Part shown: piece by piece, positions 44,048-52,907 of the stretch | Layout of the letters: each line of letters starts with the position of its first letter | Position numbering within the stretch: the stretch's first letter is position 1 | Notes under the pieces: generated by a model | Database searches by the model: none | Told to the model about the DNA's origin: nothing | The model's input: only the letters and a program-made list of their open reading frames with translations | Translations under genes and position numbers: made by a program | NCBI RefSeq assembly: GCF_015999545.1 | Contig: NZ_CP065546.1 | Location: 1 to 64,000 of the forward strand | Direction of reading: 5' to 3' | DNA length: 64,000 nt | Source of the DNA: Lysinibacillus sp. JNUCC-52 | Lineage (GTDB): Bacteria > Bacillota > Bacilli > Bacillales_A > Planococcaceae

Positions 44048-44803
44048 ATGGGTAAATTACAAGACAAAGTCGTAATTATTACTGGCGGTGCAGGTGGTAT
44101 CGGTAGTGGTATGGCAAAAGCAATGGTAAAAGAAGGCGCAATCGTAGCGATTGTTGATTTAAATGAAGAAACAGGAAAAGCAATGGAAAAAGAATTGCAA
44201 CAAATTTCTCCAAAATCAATGTTTTTACAAGCAAATTTAATGGATCGTGCTAATTTGCATAAAATAATCGATACAGTTGTTGAAAAATACGGTAAACTAG
44301 ATGTATTAGTTAATAATGCACATGCATCTAAGCAAGCAACTCTTGAAGATACAACACAAGCTGATTTAGATTTATCATTTGATACTGGTTTCTATCCAAC
44401 ATTTTATTTAATGCAAGCAGCATTACCTCACTTGAAAGAAACAAAAGGTAATGTAATTAACTTCGCTTCTGGCGCGGGTCTTGCTGGACATGAAACACAA
44501 GGTGCTTATGCGGCTGCAAAAGAAGCAATTCGCGGTATTTCACGTGTAGCAGCAAATGAATGGGGACGTTTTGGTATTAATGTAAACTTAATTAGCCCAA
44601 TTGCAAATTCACCAGGTGTACAAGCATGGGCAAAAGCACAACCAGAATATTATGAAGCTGTTAAAAGTAAAATCCCTATGGGACGCTTCGGTGATGTTGA
44701 AGATGACATTGGCCGCGTAGCAGTATTTTTAGCATCTGAGGATTCACAATATATCACAGGTCAAACACTTATGGTTGACGGTGGTTCTATCATGCTTCAC
44801 TAA
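44048..44803 (+). CDS. Short-chain dehydrogenase/reductase
   Basis: A 251-residue classical SDR: cofactor motif TGGAGGIG 12-19, NNAH near 89-92 and catalytic S141, Y154, K158 (YAAAK). The C-terminal GQTLMVDGG is typical of quinone/3-oxoacyl reductase-like enzymes. It is the first gene of a two-gene operon with a MarR regulator 29 bp downstream. The substrate is not identifiable. Confidence 0.87.
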   Translation: MGKLQDKVVIITGGAGGIGSGMAKAMVKEGAIVAIVDLNEETGKAMEKELQQISPKSMFLQANLMDRANLHKIIDTVVEKYGKLDVLVNNAHASKQATLEDTTQADLDLSFDTGFYPTFYLMQAALPHLKETKGNVINFASGAGLAGHETQGAYAAAKEAIRGISRVAANEWGRFGINVNLISPIANSPGVQAWAKAQPEYYEAVKSKIPMGRFGDVEDDIGRVAVFLASEDSQYITGQTLMVDGGSIMLH

Positions 44804-44832
44804 TATTCTCGGATGTTCGAGGAGGATTAGTT

Positions 44833-45264
44833 TTGGGACAGACAAGTATTTTTAAACTCATTCATATGATTGATCAGATGAATAACGCCAATATTATACG
44901 TTTTACGAAGGATTATCCATATCCATTAGGTATTTCTCCAATTTTAGTATTAAGCGAGCTAAAAATAAAAGGACCGCAAAGACAAGCCGAATTAGCGGAA
45001 ACGATTGGGTATACGAAAGGTGCTATGACAAGTATTGCCGAGAAATTAGTAAAACTGGGCTTAGCAGAAAGACTATACGATGAAAACGACCGCCGTACAA
45101 TTCGATTGCAAATAACTGAAGAGGGTATAAATGCTTTTGTTAAAGCGCAAGAGGTTGGGAAGGACGTTTTTATTCAGCTTTTTGAAGTATTGAATGATGA
45201 AGAAATTGCACAGTACTTGTTGATTCTAGAAAAGCTAGTGCAAGGAATAAAAGATAGAGGTTAA
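44833..45264 (+). CDS. MarR family transcriptional regulator
   Basis: 143 residues with the MarR winged helix: QRQAELAETIGYTKGAMTSIAEKLVKLGLAERLYDENDRRTIRLQITEEG, including the conserved DxRxxxxxLT-like wing (ENDRRTIRLQIT). TTG start behind GAGGAGG. It probably controls its own operon and the SDR gene in response to a phenolic or other small ligand. No operator palindrome was located with confidence. Confidence 0.86.
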   Translation: MGQTSIFKLIHMIDQMNNANIIRFTKDYPYPLGISPILVLSELKIKGPQRQAELAETIGYTKGAMTSIAEKLVKLGLAERLYDENDRRTIRLQITEEGINAFVKAQEVGKDVFIQLFEVLNDEEIAQYLLILEKLVQGIKDRG

Positions 45265-45296
45265 TAGCGCTTCTTTTAAGAAGTGGCTTAAACTGT

Positions 45297-45346
45297 AGAC
45301 AAAATATCTTGAGTATTTACTGCTCGAGATATTTTGTCTTTTTTTG
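45297..45346 (+). terminator. Intrinsic terminator of the SDR-marR operon
   Basis: Stem AGACAAAATATCT/AGATATTTTGTCT with inner GAG/CTC and seven Ts. The 5' arm is preceded by AACTGT, so ACTGTAGACAAA matches the hairpin at 23.77 kb. Confidence 0.85.
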
Positions 45347-45628
45347 TCCAAATGGCTTTGTAAAGGCTCATTATGATACAAACCTTGATTACTAAAAATC
45401 TATATAATAGTATATTTACAGGATAATAACCATGTGCGAAAAGAAGTTTGTTAATTAAATATACCTATATTATTATGAATCTTTTGGTGTAATATTTTGG
45501 TCCTTTTTTGGAAAAATTCATAAAATCGACAAAAATAGCTTTATAGTTTACAGAAAATTTGCTATTCTAAACGATACACAAGGGATTTTTCACAAATACA
45601 TAAAGAATTATCACACTAAAGGGGAATA
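45347..45628. other. Intergenic region upstream of the chemoreceptor
   Basis: About 280 AT-rich bases. No gene, known RNA or clear sigma-D promoter (TAAA...GCCGATAA) was recognised. Confidence 0.4.
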
Positions 45629-47323
45629 TTGAAAGAGATGTCAATTAAATTAAAACTTTATTTTGCTTTTGCATTATTATTTATCAGTATTATTGGAATA
45701 TCTATCAACGGATATTTTGATTTAACGAATATGAAAAATGAATATAACCACATTCTTGATTCCCAAGTCGAGCAAATTTATATTGCATCAGATTTACAAA
45801 GTAATACAAAGCAACAAAGCATCTATATTCAACAGTATATTGAAAATGGCAATGGGGATACATTACAAAATTTCCGTAGTGCGCAGCTAAAAATCCAAAC
45901 AGGCATCGGTCAATTAAATGACATCATTGATGATGAACAATTGCTAGAAGTTAATAATAAAATGCTAGAAGGCAAAAAATCGTTCGATAAAGTAGCGGAA
46001 ACAATTATTACGGCTGTAGAAGCAGGTGATTCATCGACTGCTAGAGAAATATATGATCAGCAATTGTGGCGACTCAATAGTTTAATGGGGAGTGTTGCCA
46101 ATGAAATGCTTGCATTTAATAAAATGAAATTTACACAGGTTGCCAACGATGCAGAGCAAAAGGTACATAAAAGTGCAATAACAGCCGTTGTCATTGGATT
46201 AATTACAATAGGTATTTGTATATTTTTCAGTATGCTAACGGCAGTAAAAATAGCAAATCCACTAAAAAGGATGGCTACTGCAGTCAAGCAAATTGCTAAA
46301 GGAGATTTGACAATACAAAATTTACAAGTCACTTCTAATGATGAAATCGGTACATTAGCAAGTGCTTTTAATGAAATGAAGCAATCTATTCAATCGTTAA
46401 TTCGCGCGTCTGGTGAAACTGCTAACGATTTGTCTGCTGTTGCAGAGGAATTGACGGCTAGTACAACGCAAGTTGCATCGACGTCAAATATCGTAGCTGC
46501 TTCTGTCGAAAATATCGCTTCAAGTTCAAAGATTTCTTCAACCGTTTCCAATGAAGCTTCACATGCAATAAACGAAACGACAGAAGGTATTCAGCAAATT
46601 GCTAATGCTACATATTCTGTGCTTGGCAAGGCAAAACAGACGAAGGAAACAGCGGATGCAGGACAATTGACGATTGAACATGCAAAGCAACAGATGAATA
46701 CGATTTATCATTCCACTAAAGAGACAACAGCGCTTATTTCAAGACTGTCAAAACAGTCGGAAGAAATTCAAAATATAACGAATGTAATTACGGCAATTAC
46801 AGAACAAACAAATTTACTTGCACTTAATGCTGCTATTGAGGCTGCTCGAGCAGGAGAGCATGGAAAAGGTTTTGCTGTTGTAGCAGATGAAGTACGTAAG
46901 TTAGCTAGCCAATCAAAAGAGTCGGCACATATTATCGTCCAGCTCACATCAGATATTTTGCAGGAAACAAAAAATGTAGAAGCTGCAGTTTTAGGTGATC
47001 AAAAAACCGTTGAGCAAGGGGTAGAAGTCATTGCTCAGGCAGGAACTGCATTTAGTAATATTGTCGATGCTATCGAGGAAATGATAGAGGATATTACAAC
47101 CGTAACAGCAATTACACAAGAGATGACAGCTTCTTCAGAAGAAATAGCCGCATCGATACAAGAATTAGATGGGCATGTGCGTAATAATGCTGAAGGCACT
47201 GAGGAAATGGCACAACAAATTGTTAAACAAGTAGCGACTCTTCAAGAAATTAACAATATTTCAGAAAGCTTAAATTCCAAAGCTTTGGAATTAACAAACA
47301 GTATTTCTAATTTTAAGTATTAA
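45629..47323 (+). CDS. Methyl-accepting chemotaxis protein
   Basis: A 564-residue transmembrane chemoreceptor: helix 1 at about 9-30, an extracellular four-helix ligand domain (about 31-185), helix 2 at about 187-207, a HAMP domain (about 208-262) and a cytoplasmic signalling domain. The signalling tip is [35 protein letters not shown]. The C-terminus SNFKY ends the coiled coil. TTG 45629 has AAAGGGG five bases before it. The ligand is unknown. No chemotaxis genes are adjacent, as is usual for such orphans. Confidence 0.9.
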   Translation: MKEMSIKLKLYFAFALLFISIIGISINGYFDLTNMKNEYNHILDSQVEQIYIASDLQSNTKQQSIYIQQYIENGNGDTLQNFRSAQLKIQTGIGQLNDIIDDEQLLEVNNKMLEGKKSFDKVAETIITAVEAGDSSTAREIYDQQLWRLNSLMGSVANEMLAFNKMKFTQVANDAEQKVHKSAITAVVIGLITIGICIFFSMLTAVKIANPLKRMATAVKQIAKGDLTIQNLQVTSNDEIGTLASAFNEMKQSIQSLIRASGETANDLSAVAEELTASTTQVASTSNIVAASVENIASSSKISSTVSNEASHAINETTEGIQQIANATYSVLGKAKQTKETADAGQLTIEHAKQQMNTIYHSTKETTALISRLSKQSEEIQNITNVITAITEQTNLLALNAAIEAARAGEHGKGFAVVADEVRKLASQSKESAHIIVQLTSDILQETKNVEAAVLGDQKTVEQGVEVIAQAGTAFSNIVDAIEEMIEDITTVTAITQEMTASSEEIAASIQELDGHVRNNAEGTEEMAQQIVKQVATLQEINNISESLNSKALELTNSISNFKY

Positions 47324-47331
47324 TGAATATA

Positions 47332-47374
47332 AAGATGTATATTTAGTAAATACTAGTGTACGTCTTTTTTTCGT
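47332..47374 (+). terminator. Probable intrinsic terminator of the chemoreceptor gene
   Basis: Imperfect stem AAAGATGTATAT/GTGTACGTCTTT with GU pairs, followed by TTTTTTT. Confidence 0.5.
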
Positions 47375-47469
47375 CCAATATGCATATAAGTAGACTATAT
47401 AAACTTTTTTCCAACCTAAAACGTCAAATAGATGGGCAAATTTTTTATAAAGCTAGAGAGGACATAAGT

Positions 47470-48402
47470 ATGGAAAAAAACATGAAACGCTCTAAAGAAA
47501 AAAAGAGCAAAAAGAAAATTTGGCTATGGATAATAGGAAGCCTATTAACAATATTTTTAATTTTTTTAGGTACAGCTTATTATACTATCCAAAAGACGAT
47601 GAATAAAATAAATACACCACTCGTAGAAACTGACGATACTCCAGACAAAACACAAAAAACCATTACGAAAAAAGAGCCTTTTTCTGTACTGATGCTTGGT
47701 GTTGATGAACGTAAGGACGATAGTGGGCGTTCAGACACAATGATAGTTATTACAGTAAATCCTGAAAAGCAAACAATGAAAATGTTAAGTATTCCGAGAG
47801 ATACACGTACAGAAATTATTGGGCATGACACAGTGGATAAGATTAACCATGCTTATGCATTTGGAGGAGTACCAATGGCAATGGATACGGTTGAAAATCT
47901 ATTAGATATCCCACTCGATTATTATGTCTTTATTAATATGGAGGGGTTCCTACAAATTATTGACACACTTGGTGGTGTAACCATTCAAAATGATATGGAT
48001 TTAACCTATGATTCGTACCATTATCCTGAGGGTGAAATTTCATTAAGTGGAGATGAAGCACTTATTTTCTCTCGTATACGATACGAAGATCCACGTGGTG
48101 ATTTCGGCCGCCAAATTCGACAACGACAAATAATTGAAGCAGTTATGAAAAAAGCTTCTACACCATCAATGTTGTTGAAGGCAACTGATATGCTTGATGT
48201 TGTCGGGGATAATGTTCGCATGAATTTTACGGTGAAAGATCTAATCCAACTACAAAGTATATATAAAAAAATGGATAATAATATTGATCAGTTATCATTT
48301 GAGGCAGGAGAGGGTCAAATGATGAATCATATTTGGTACTATATTCCCGATGAAACAGAACTACAACAAATAAAAACAGAGTTAAAAATGCATTTAGAAT
48401 AA
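47470..48402 (+). CDS. tagU: LytR-CpsA-Psr family cell-wall polymer transferase (TagU)
   Basis: A 310-residue LCP enzyme that attaches undecaprenyl-linked wall polymers such as teichoic acid or the SLH-binding polysaccharide to peptidoglycan. A basic cytoplasmic N-terminus is followed by one helix (about 17-38). The LCP domain carries LMLGVDERKDDSGRSDTMIV, SIPRDTRTEI and, later, FSRIRYEDPRGDFGRQIRQRQ, including the conserved arginines and aspartates. The start chosen is ATG 47470 with GAGAGGA; 38 upstream codons are unsupported. Relevant to the two SLH proteins, whose anchor polymer such enzymes can attach. Confidence 0.88.
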   Translation: MEKNMKRSKEKKSKKKIWLWIIGSLLTIFLIFLGTAYYTIQKTMNKINTPLVETDDTPDKTQKTITKKEPFSVLMLGVDERKDDSGRSDTMIVITVNPEKQTMKMLSIPRDTRTEIIGHDTVDKINHAYAFGGVPMAMDTVENLLDIPLDYYVFINMEGFLQIIDTLGGVTIQNDMDLTYDSYHYPEGEISLSGDEALIFSRIRYEDPRGDFGRQIRQRQIIEAVMKKASTPSMLLKATDMLDVVGDNVRMNFTVKDLIQLQSIYKKMDNNIDQLSFEAGEGQMMNHIWYYIPDETELQQIKTELKMHLE

Positions 48403-48456
48403 AGGGTTGTTTGGCTACAATAGTTGTGAATTTTGTAGATGAAGGGAGAGAGATGA

Positions 48457-48600
48457 ATGAATGGGAGGACCCAGGTGCTTAGGTATACAGCATTAAATAA
48501 TTGCATGCAAAGCTATGTACCTAAACGGAAAGTGCATAAAAGTCCAGTCAAATTCATGATGAAACAGTTACAACTATTATGTTTTAAAATCTTTATGTAA
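48457..48600 (+). CDS. Small basic ORF of 47 residues ending at a terminator
   Basis: ATG 48457 lies eight bases after AGGGAG. The frame is open for 47 codons (starts MNGRTQVLRYTALNN, ends LCFKIFM), and the stop lies four bases before a strong terminator. It is rich in Lys/Arg. No family recognised. The same RNA can form a stem TTAGGTA/TACCTAA (48479-48485 with 48518-48524), so a structured small RNA is the alternative. Confidence 0.45.
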   Translation: MNGRTQVLRYTALNNCMQSYVPKRKVHKSPVKFMMKQLQLLCFKIFM

Positions 48601-48604
48601 GGCT

Positions 48605-48653
48605 AAAAAAGTCATTCAGGTAGGATGCATGCCTAGTTGAATGACTTTTTTAG
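48605..48653 (+). terminator. Intrinsic terminator after the 47-residue ORF
   Basis: Stem AAAAAAGTCATTCA/TGAATGACTTTTTT with an inner TAGG/CCTA pairing. Confidence 0.9.
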
Positions 48654-48685
48654 TTATCTAAGGGCAATTCAATTTTTTATTTCGT

Positions 48686-48714
48686 TTGAAATATCAGAAA
48701 ATTAAGTGTATAAT
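48686..48714 (+). promoter_or_regulatory. Sigma-A promoter of the 31-residue membrane ORF
   Basis: TTGAAA (48686-48691) and TATAAT (48709-48714) are 17 bp apart, a near-consensus promoter ending 32 bases before the ORF. Confidence 0.75.
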
Positions 48715-48746
48715 AGATTTAAGAAATGGTTAAGGGAGTGATTGTG

Positions 48747-48842
48747 ATGATGATTGGTACAATTTTATTAGCTATCGCATTGCCGGTAGGTATTGTATTA
48801 GCAGTAGATTTATTTAACGAGCAGCATCACTCTGCTTCATAA
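48747..48842 (+). CDS. 31-residue membrane peptide
   Basis: MMIGTILLAIALPVGIVLAV followed by DLFNEQHHSAS: a single hydrophobic helix and a short polar tail. AAGGGAG lies before the ATG, a near-consensus promoter precedes it and a hairpin with a T run follows, so it forms a complete small transcription unit. Function unknown; small single-pass peptides often modulate membrane complexes. Confidence 0.6.
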   Translation: MMIGTILLAIALPVGIVLAVDLFNEQHHSAS

Positions 48843-48880
48843 GAAGCCATTCTTACAATGAAAAATAAAATCAACTTCCT

Positions 48881-48915
48881 AGACAGAGGCTATTGAGCTT
48901 GTGTCTTTTTTTTTG
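48881..48915 (+). terminator. Terminator of the 31-residue ORF
   Basis: Short stem AGACA-AGGCT/AGCTT-TGTCT with a T run of nine. Confidence 0.6.
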
Positions 48916-48990
48916 CCGTCGAAACATTTTGTAATATTATTCGTCAATATACAATAGAAAATGCTATACTATAAAAAAAAGTATCGGGGT

Positions 48991-49554
48991 ATGAGTATGC
49001 AAGCAGAAAAAACAAATATGAAAAAAGAAATTCTATCCTACATTAAAATTATTGTCATTACAGCAATCGTCGTCTTAGGCTGTAAACAATTTTTATTTGC
49101 ACCGATAAAAGTACAAGGTGCTTCAATGTATCCGACATATGAGGATAAAGACATTATTATTGTAAGTAAAACGAGTAAAATTGAACGCTTTGACCAAATT
49201 GTCTTTCAATCACCTACTGAGGATGAATTATATATTAAACGGGTTATAGGTCTTCCAGGAGATACTGTAGAAATGATAGATGATGTTTTATATGTAAATG
49301 GAAAAGCCTATAAAGAGGATTATGTAAATCGTCAAACGGATGATCCAAGCCAATTACGTATTACAGAGAATTTCACACTTGAAGGTTTAACAAATGAGAA
49401 AAAGGTTCCAGAAGGTAAGTATTTCGTAATGGGAGATAACCGCCTAAAAAGCTATGATAGTCGTCATTACGGATTAATTGCTAAAGATGCTATTTATGGT
49501 GAAGCTAAAATCACCGTTTATCCGTTTAAGCATTTTCACATTGGCCGCGAATAA
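48991..49554 (+). CDS. lepB: Type I signal peptidase
   Basis: A 187-residue Bacillus-type signal peptidase I with one N-terminal helix. The catalytic Ser is in QGASMYPTYEDKD (S45) and the Lys in YIKRVIGLPGD (K83), followed by GDNRLKSYDSRHYG. It cleaves signal peptides of secreted proteins at the outer membrane face. The frame opens at 48961, but that lies inside a TATACT promoter (48964-48969), so the ATG at 48991 (or 48997) is the real start. Terminator follows. Confidence 0.9.
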   Translation: MSMQAEKTNMKKEILSYIKIIVITAIVVLGCKQFLFAPIKVQGASMYPTYEDKDIIIVSKTSKIERFDQIVFQSPTEDELYIKRVIGLPGDTVEMIDDVLYVNGKAYKEDYVNRQTDDPSQLRITENFTLEGLTNEKKVPEGKYFVMGDNRLKSYDSRHYGLIAKDAIYGEAKITVYPFKHFHIGRE

Positions 49555-49574
49555 ATAAATAACGATGAAAACTG

Positions 49575-49615
49575 AAAGAGGCAGCTCCTATTTTTATGAG
49601 CATGCCTCTTTATTT
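49575..49615. terminator. Intrinsic terminator
   Basis: Stem AAAGAGGCA/TGCCTCTTT with inner CTC/GAG, then TATTTTT, between convergent lepB and the small ORF. Confidence 0.8.
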
Positions 49616-49616
49616 T

Positions 49617-49835
49617 TCAATTATTTTCAGTCAATGCTTTACAAATTTTATAAGTTGGATAATAGACGCAAACTGTTGAATTTTCCACAGTTTCTTTTAA
49701 TGGGTTTTGCTGTATGTCCAATCTAGATGATGGTTGTTCGAATGTAAGCTTTTCTACTACTAGTTCGGCGCCATAAAATAGCATTAAAAAATAGCATACT
49801 AAACCAAATATACGCAAACAATCACCCCATAACAT
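49617..49835 (-). CDS. Small membrane-anchored hypothetical protein
   Basis: 72 residues. A hydrophobic helix (IFGLVCYFLMLFYGAELVV) is followed by a polar tail with two cysteines. Not recognised. ATG 49835 has AGGA seven bases before it; a TTG at 49817 behind GGGGTGA is an alternative start giving MRIFGLVCYF. Convergent with lepB. Confidence 0.55.
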   Translation of the reverse strand: MLWGDCLRIFGLVCYFLMLFYGAELVVEKLTFEQPSSRLDIQQNPLKETVENSTVCVYYPTYKICKALTENN

Positions 49836-50016
49836 TATGTGTCCTATTATTATTTATGGTCGAAATGCAAAAAATATAAGCAAAATTTCAAAAAAAATAT
49901 ATAATTACTAAAATCAAAGCTTATATACAGGCAATTAAATTAAAGTTGGGAAATTTGCAAGGAAGAAAAATGTTGTAACGTAAAAATCAATATGCTAATA
50001 TAGCTAAAGTAAATAA

Positions 50017-50084
50017 TGATCTGTATAACCTCAATAATATGGATTGAGGGTCTCTACCAGGAACCATAAAATCCTGACTACAAA
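50017..50084 (+). ncRNA. Purine riboswitch aptamer, guanine-type base at the specificity position
   Basis: The aptamer shows TATAACCTCAATAATATGG, then a GAGGGTCTCTACC core, then AGGAACC ... and TCCTGACTACA. It is nearly identical to the B. subtilis pbuE adenine riboswitch as I recall it. P2, P3 and both kissing loops are present. The base that pairs with the ligand (position 74 in xpt numbering) is C at 50078, giving GACTA, where pbuE has U (GATTA). C specifies guanine or hypoxanthine. The terminator arm carries the matching G, so base-pairing is kept. Confidence 0.93.
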
Positions 50085-50118
50085 AATTTTCTTTCATTTT
50101 GTAGTCAGGATTTTTTTA
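50069..50118 (+). terminator. Riboswitch-controlled terminator of pbuE
   Basis: Stem AATCCTGACTACAAAAT/ATTTTGTAGTCAGGATT followed by seven Ts. It uses the 3' strands of P3 and P1, so it is mutually exclusive with the ligand-bound aptamer: ligand turns the gene on. Confidence 0.92.
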
Positions 50119-50162
50119 TTGTTGCCCACTATAAGATGGAAGTACAACAGAAGGGTGATTAA

Positions 50163-51350
50163 ATGAATTGGAGAGTTTTTATACTGGCTGCTACTACTTT
50201 TGCAGTTGGATTGGTAGAGCTAATTGTTGGAGGTATATTGCCATACATTGCTAAGGATTTGAACGTATCTGTAGCAACGGCTGGACAATTAATTACGATA
50301 TTTGCTCTAGTATACGCAATTTCTGCCCCTGTCCTTTTATCGTTAACAGCTAAAGTGGAGCGGAAAAAACTATACCTTATTTCATTACTTTTATTTACAT
50401 TAGGGAATATCATGACCTATTTTAGTCCTACCTTTGTCATTGTCATGATTGCGAGAATCATAACAGCGATGAGTACAGCTCTAGTTATAGTTTTGTCTCT
50501 GACAATTACAACTAAAATAGTGGAACCAAGACATCGTGCTAAAGCATTAGGGCTTATATTTGTAGGTGTAAGTTCAGCACTAGTAATTGGTGTACCGATG
50601 GGTATTTTTATTACCGAGGCTTTTGGGTGGCGTGCTGTTTTTTTAGGGATTGCATTACTTTCTAGCATATCTATGATTCTAATTTTTATGCTCCTGGAAA
50701 AAATGCCAGTTGTTGAGGTTGTCCCATTAAAAACACAAATTAAGTCATTAGCTAATTTAAAAATTGCAAGTGCGCATTTAACAACATTATTTATGCTTGC
50801 TGGTCATTATATGCTTTATGCTTACTTCACACCGTTTTTAGTAGAGGCATTTCATTTAAACTCTTCTTGGGTTAGTATTTGCTACTTAGTATTCGGTCTT
50901 GCATCTGTAAGTGGTAATACGTTTGGTGGTTGGTTAAGTGACAAGATTGGTACTGGCAAATCAATCGTACTAATCATTGCGACGTTTGCTATCGTATTAT
51001 TTGCGATACCATATACAGTCGTAGCATTCCCGTTATTTTTAGTAGTAACTGTGTTATGGGGAGCACTTAGCTGGTCACTTACGCCACCATTACAAAACTA
51101 TTTGATTCAAACCGATCCTAAAACATCTGATATTCAACAAAGTTTAAATACTGCCGCGCTACAAATTGGTATTTCAATAGGGTCTGCAGTAGGGGGAGCG
51201 GTGTTTACCGTTACAGGCTCTGTAATGCATTTATCAACTTTTGGGGCAATTTTAGTATTATGTGCATTAGGCTGTGCTATTTTTTCTATTAAAAGAGCAC
51301 CCCTTTCAAATAGTAATCAATTAGATGGACATATCCAAAAAGTCCATTAA
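50163..51350 (+). CDS. pbuE: Purine efflux pump PbuE (MFS)
   Basis: A 395-residue MFS exporter with 12 helices. The N-terminal FAVGLVELIVGGILPYIAKDL and the loop with EPRHRAKALGLIF are typical of the AraJ/PbuE group. B. subtilis PbuE exports hypoxanthine, adenine and related bases and is switched on by its riboswitch. The same leader architecture precedes this gene. The ribosome site is GAAGGGTGATT. No terminator was recognised before the next ORF. Confidence 0.9.
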   Translation: MNWRVFILAATTFAVGLVELIVGGILPYIAKDLNVSVATAGQLITIFALVYAISAPVLLSLTAKVERKKLYLISLLLFTLGNIMTYFSPTFVIVMIARIITAMSTALVIVLSLTITTKIVEPRHRAKALGLIFVGVSSALVIGVPMGIFITEAFGWRAVFLGIALLSSISMILIFMLLEKMPVVEVVPLKTQIKSLANLKIASAHLTTLFMLAGHYMLYAYFTPFLVEAFHLNSSWVSICYLVFGLASVSGNTFGGWLSDKIGTGKSIVLIIATFAIVLFAIPYTVVAFPLFLVVTVLWGALSWSLTPPLQNYLIQTDPKTSDIQQSLNTAALQIGISIGSAVGGAVFTVTGSVMHLSTFGAILVLCALGCAIFSIKRAPLSNSNQLDGHIQKVH

Positions 51351-51433
51351 TGATAAACGCAAATTACTAAAAAAAGAAGGACTCTGATTGTTGAAGCTAG
51401 AATGTAAGAGTAGAGAGGGAGGCTGGTAAATAA

Positions 51434-51718
51434 ATGCAGGTAGATTTAACGGAATTTGAAGGATCAAATGTGAAAGTTGTCGCGACGATTGATCATACGC
51501 TTTATCGAAACGTTGGTGCAATCATTTTATACGAAGAGGATTCACACATTTTATCTGTACGAAAACTGAAACGAAAAATCGCTGATCAATATATACCAAC
51601 AGACGAACTCGAAAACTTTATGTTTGACTCACAAGCAGACGCAATTAAATTTACACACAAGCTTACTAGAATGAGTGCACTTGATTATTTATTAGTGACA
51701 AATAGAGAAAACAACTAA
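51434..51718 (+). CDS. Hypothetical 94-residue protein
   Basis: No recognised family. Mixed alpha/beta, no signal peptide or membrane helix, acidic N-terminal half and basic middle (RKLKRKIADQY). AGGGAGG precedes the ATG at a rather long spacing of about 12. It may be transcribed with pbuE. A hairpin (GTCGTCTCG/CGAGACGAC, 51746-51770) without a T tract follows. Confidence 0.55.
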   Translation: MQVDLTEFEGSNVKVVATIDHTLYRNVGAIILYEEDSHILSVRKLKRKIADQYIPTDELENFMFDSQADAIKFTHKLTRMSALDYLLVTNRENN

Positions 51719-51785
51719 ATGAATAATAAAATAGCCTTTCATGGTCGTCTCGTATTGAAGCGAGACGACTAAAAGCTATAGGGTT

Positions 51786-52271
51786 CTATGGTGAGGAGGG
51801 AGAAAGTAGCCATCCTTTTTTATTACTAAGCTCAATTAACTTGGCACCAAGAATGGCATATTTCATATGAAAAACACTGTATTTTGTCGTAAGACTGCTC
51901 TCGATAGACATGTCCATTGCTTGACTAACAGAAATTAAGGAAGACGCAATATTCATGGAAAGGATGGCACTAATTTCAGAATCATTTATAGTTGCTTTTC
52001 CGCGGATCTTAGCAATTTGTAAATTCCCTTGGTCAATTGATAATGGCGGTGCTAGAACACCATTTTCTTTCAAAAGCTTCTCAAGCTGTTTGTTTTCCTC
52101 TTTTAAACATTGAATAAATTCCAAAATAATGACTTTTAAGTCTCGATGAACTGCATATTTGAAAAAGAAATGATTCGTTGCAATATAACCATTGTTTACG
52201 CCAAGTTGTTTCCAGATTGTAAAAACTTCCTTAAAGCGTAAAGAATCTATATTTCGTTTTGACATTTTCAT
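51786..52271 (-). CDS. DUF3231 family protein, single domain
   Basis: 161 residues matching the DUF3231 domain (ATNHFFFKYAVHRDLKVIILEFIQ, then ENGVLAPP), a helical ferritin-like fold common in Bacillales and often found in spore formers. Usual members have two tandem domains; this has one. Metal binding by the conserved histidines is possible, but function is unknown. ATG start behind a weak GGACG site. Confidence 0.72.
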   Translation of the reverse strand: MKMSKRNIDSLRFKEVFTIWKQLGVNNGYIATNHFFFKYAVHRDLKVIILEFIQCLKEENKQLEKLLKENGVLAPPLSIDQGNLQIAKIRGKATINDSEISAILSMNIASSLISVSQAMDMSIESSLTTKYSVFHMKYAILGAKLIELSNKKGWLLSPSSP

Positions 52272-52461
52272 TGTTGCACGTCCTAACTCATTTTATAGTT
52301 GATGTTTGTGAGATTAGGATGGGTCAAAAAAAGTATTTTTATACATATTTATACAAATAATACAATGATAGATTTGACTAAACTGAAATATGTATGTTTG
52401 ATATTCGATAAGCTCCTCCACCCTCCTTTTCTATGACAGAACAGGGCATAGGAAGCTTACC

Positions 52462-52752
52462 TTATAAAGCATCATGTTTTTTCTTATTTTTAAAACTTTT
52501 AATAGTTGTCTTTAAAGAAGCGTAATTTCCGATGGCAGCGTAACCGTAAAAAAAGCCCATAAATACACCCGCTAAAAAATTATGTTTATGGCTAATAAAA
52601 ATAGAAATGATTAAACCTAATGTTAGCGCAATTGCTGGAACATATTTAGGCTGAATGGGAAAAAATATTTTCAATAATTGTGTAATAATCATGACAACTG
52701 GAACGGCAATTACAGCATCCCAAAAATTTGTATGAACAATTGGAAAGCCCAT
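52462..52752 (-). CDS. Small holin-like membrane protein
   Basis: 96 residues with three hydrophobic segments (about 12-29, 38-55 and 60-78) and a very basic end, KSFKNKKKH, resembling small phage holin-like proteins in layout only. The ATG at 52752 follows GAGGTG; 23 upstream codons are unsupported. Not recognised with confidence and no lysin is adjacent. Confidence 0.55.
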   Translation of the reverse strand: MGFPIVHTNFWDAVIAVPVVMIITQLLKIFFPIQPKYVPAIALTLGLIISIFISHKHNFLAGVFMGFFYGYAAIGNYASLKTTIKSFKNKKKHDAL

Positions 52753-52907
52753 AAATACACCTCGTTTTGATAGTAGAATGAAATTAAAGTTAGATTTCCC
52801 AAATCTAATAATTTTATGCACGCACAGTTTGGTCGTTACAATGTCAGCAATTTAAAAAAATCAAAAAAGGAAACACGAAAAGGTGCTTCCTTTTGTAGCT
52901 CTGTATT

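Noticed and set aside
49960-50060. Purine aptamer as an adenine sensor by analogy with pbuE
   Set aside because: The specificity base is C at 50078, so the adenine assignment was replaced by a guanine/hypoxanthine prediction.
52462-52821. Prophage lysis gene (holin)
   Set aside because: The protein is only holin-like in layout. No endolysin or other phage gene is nearby.
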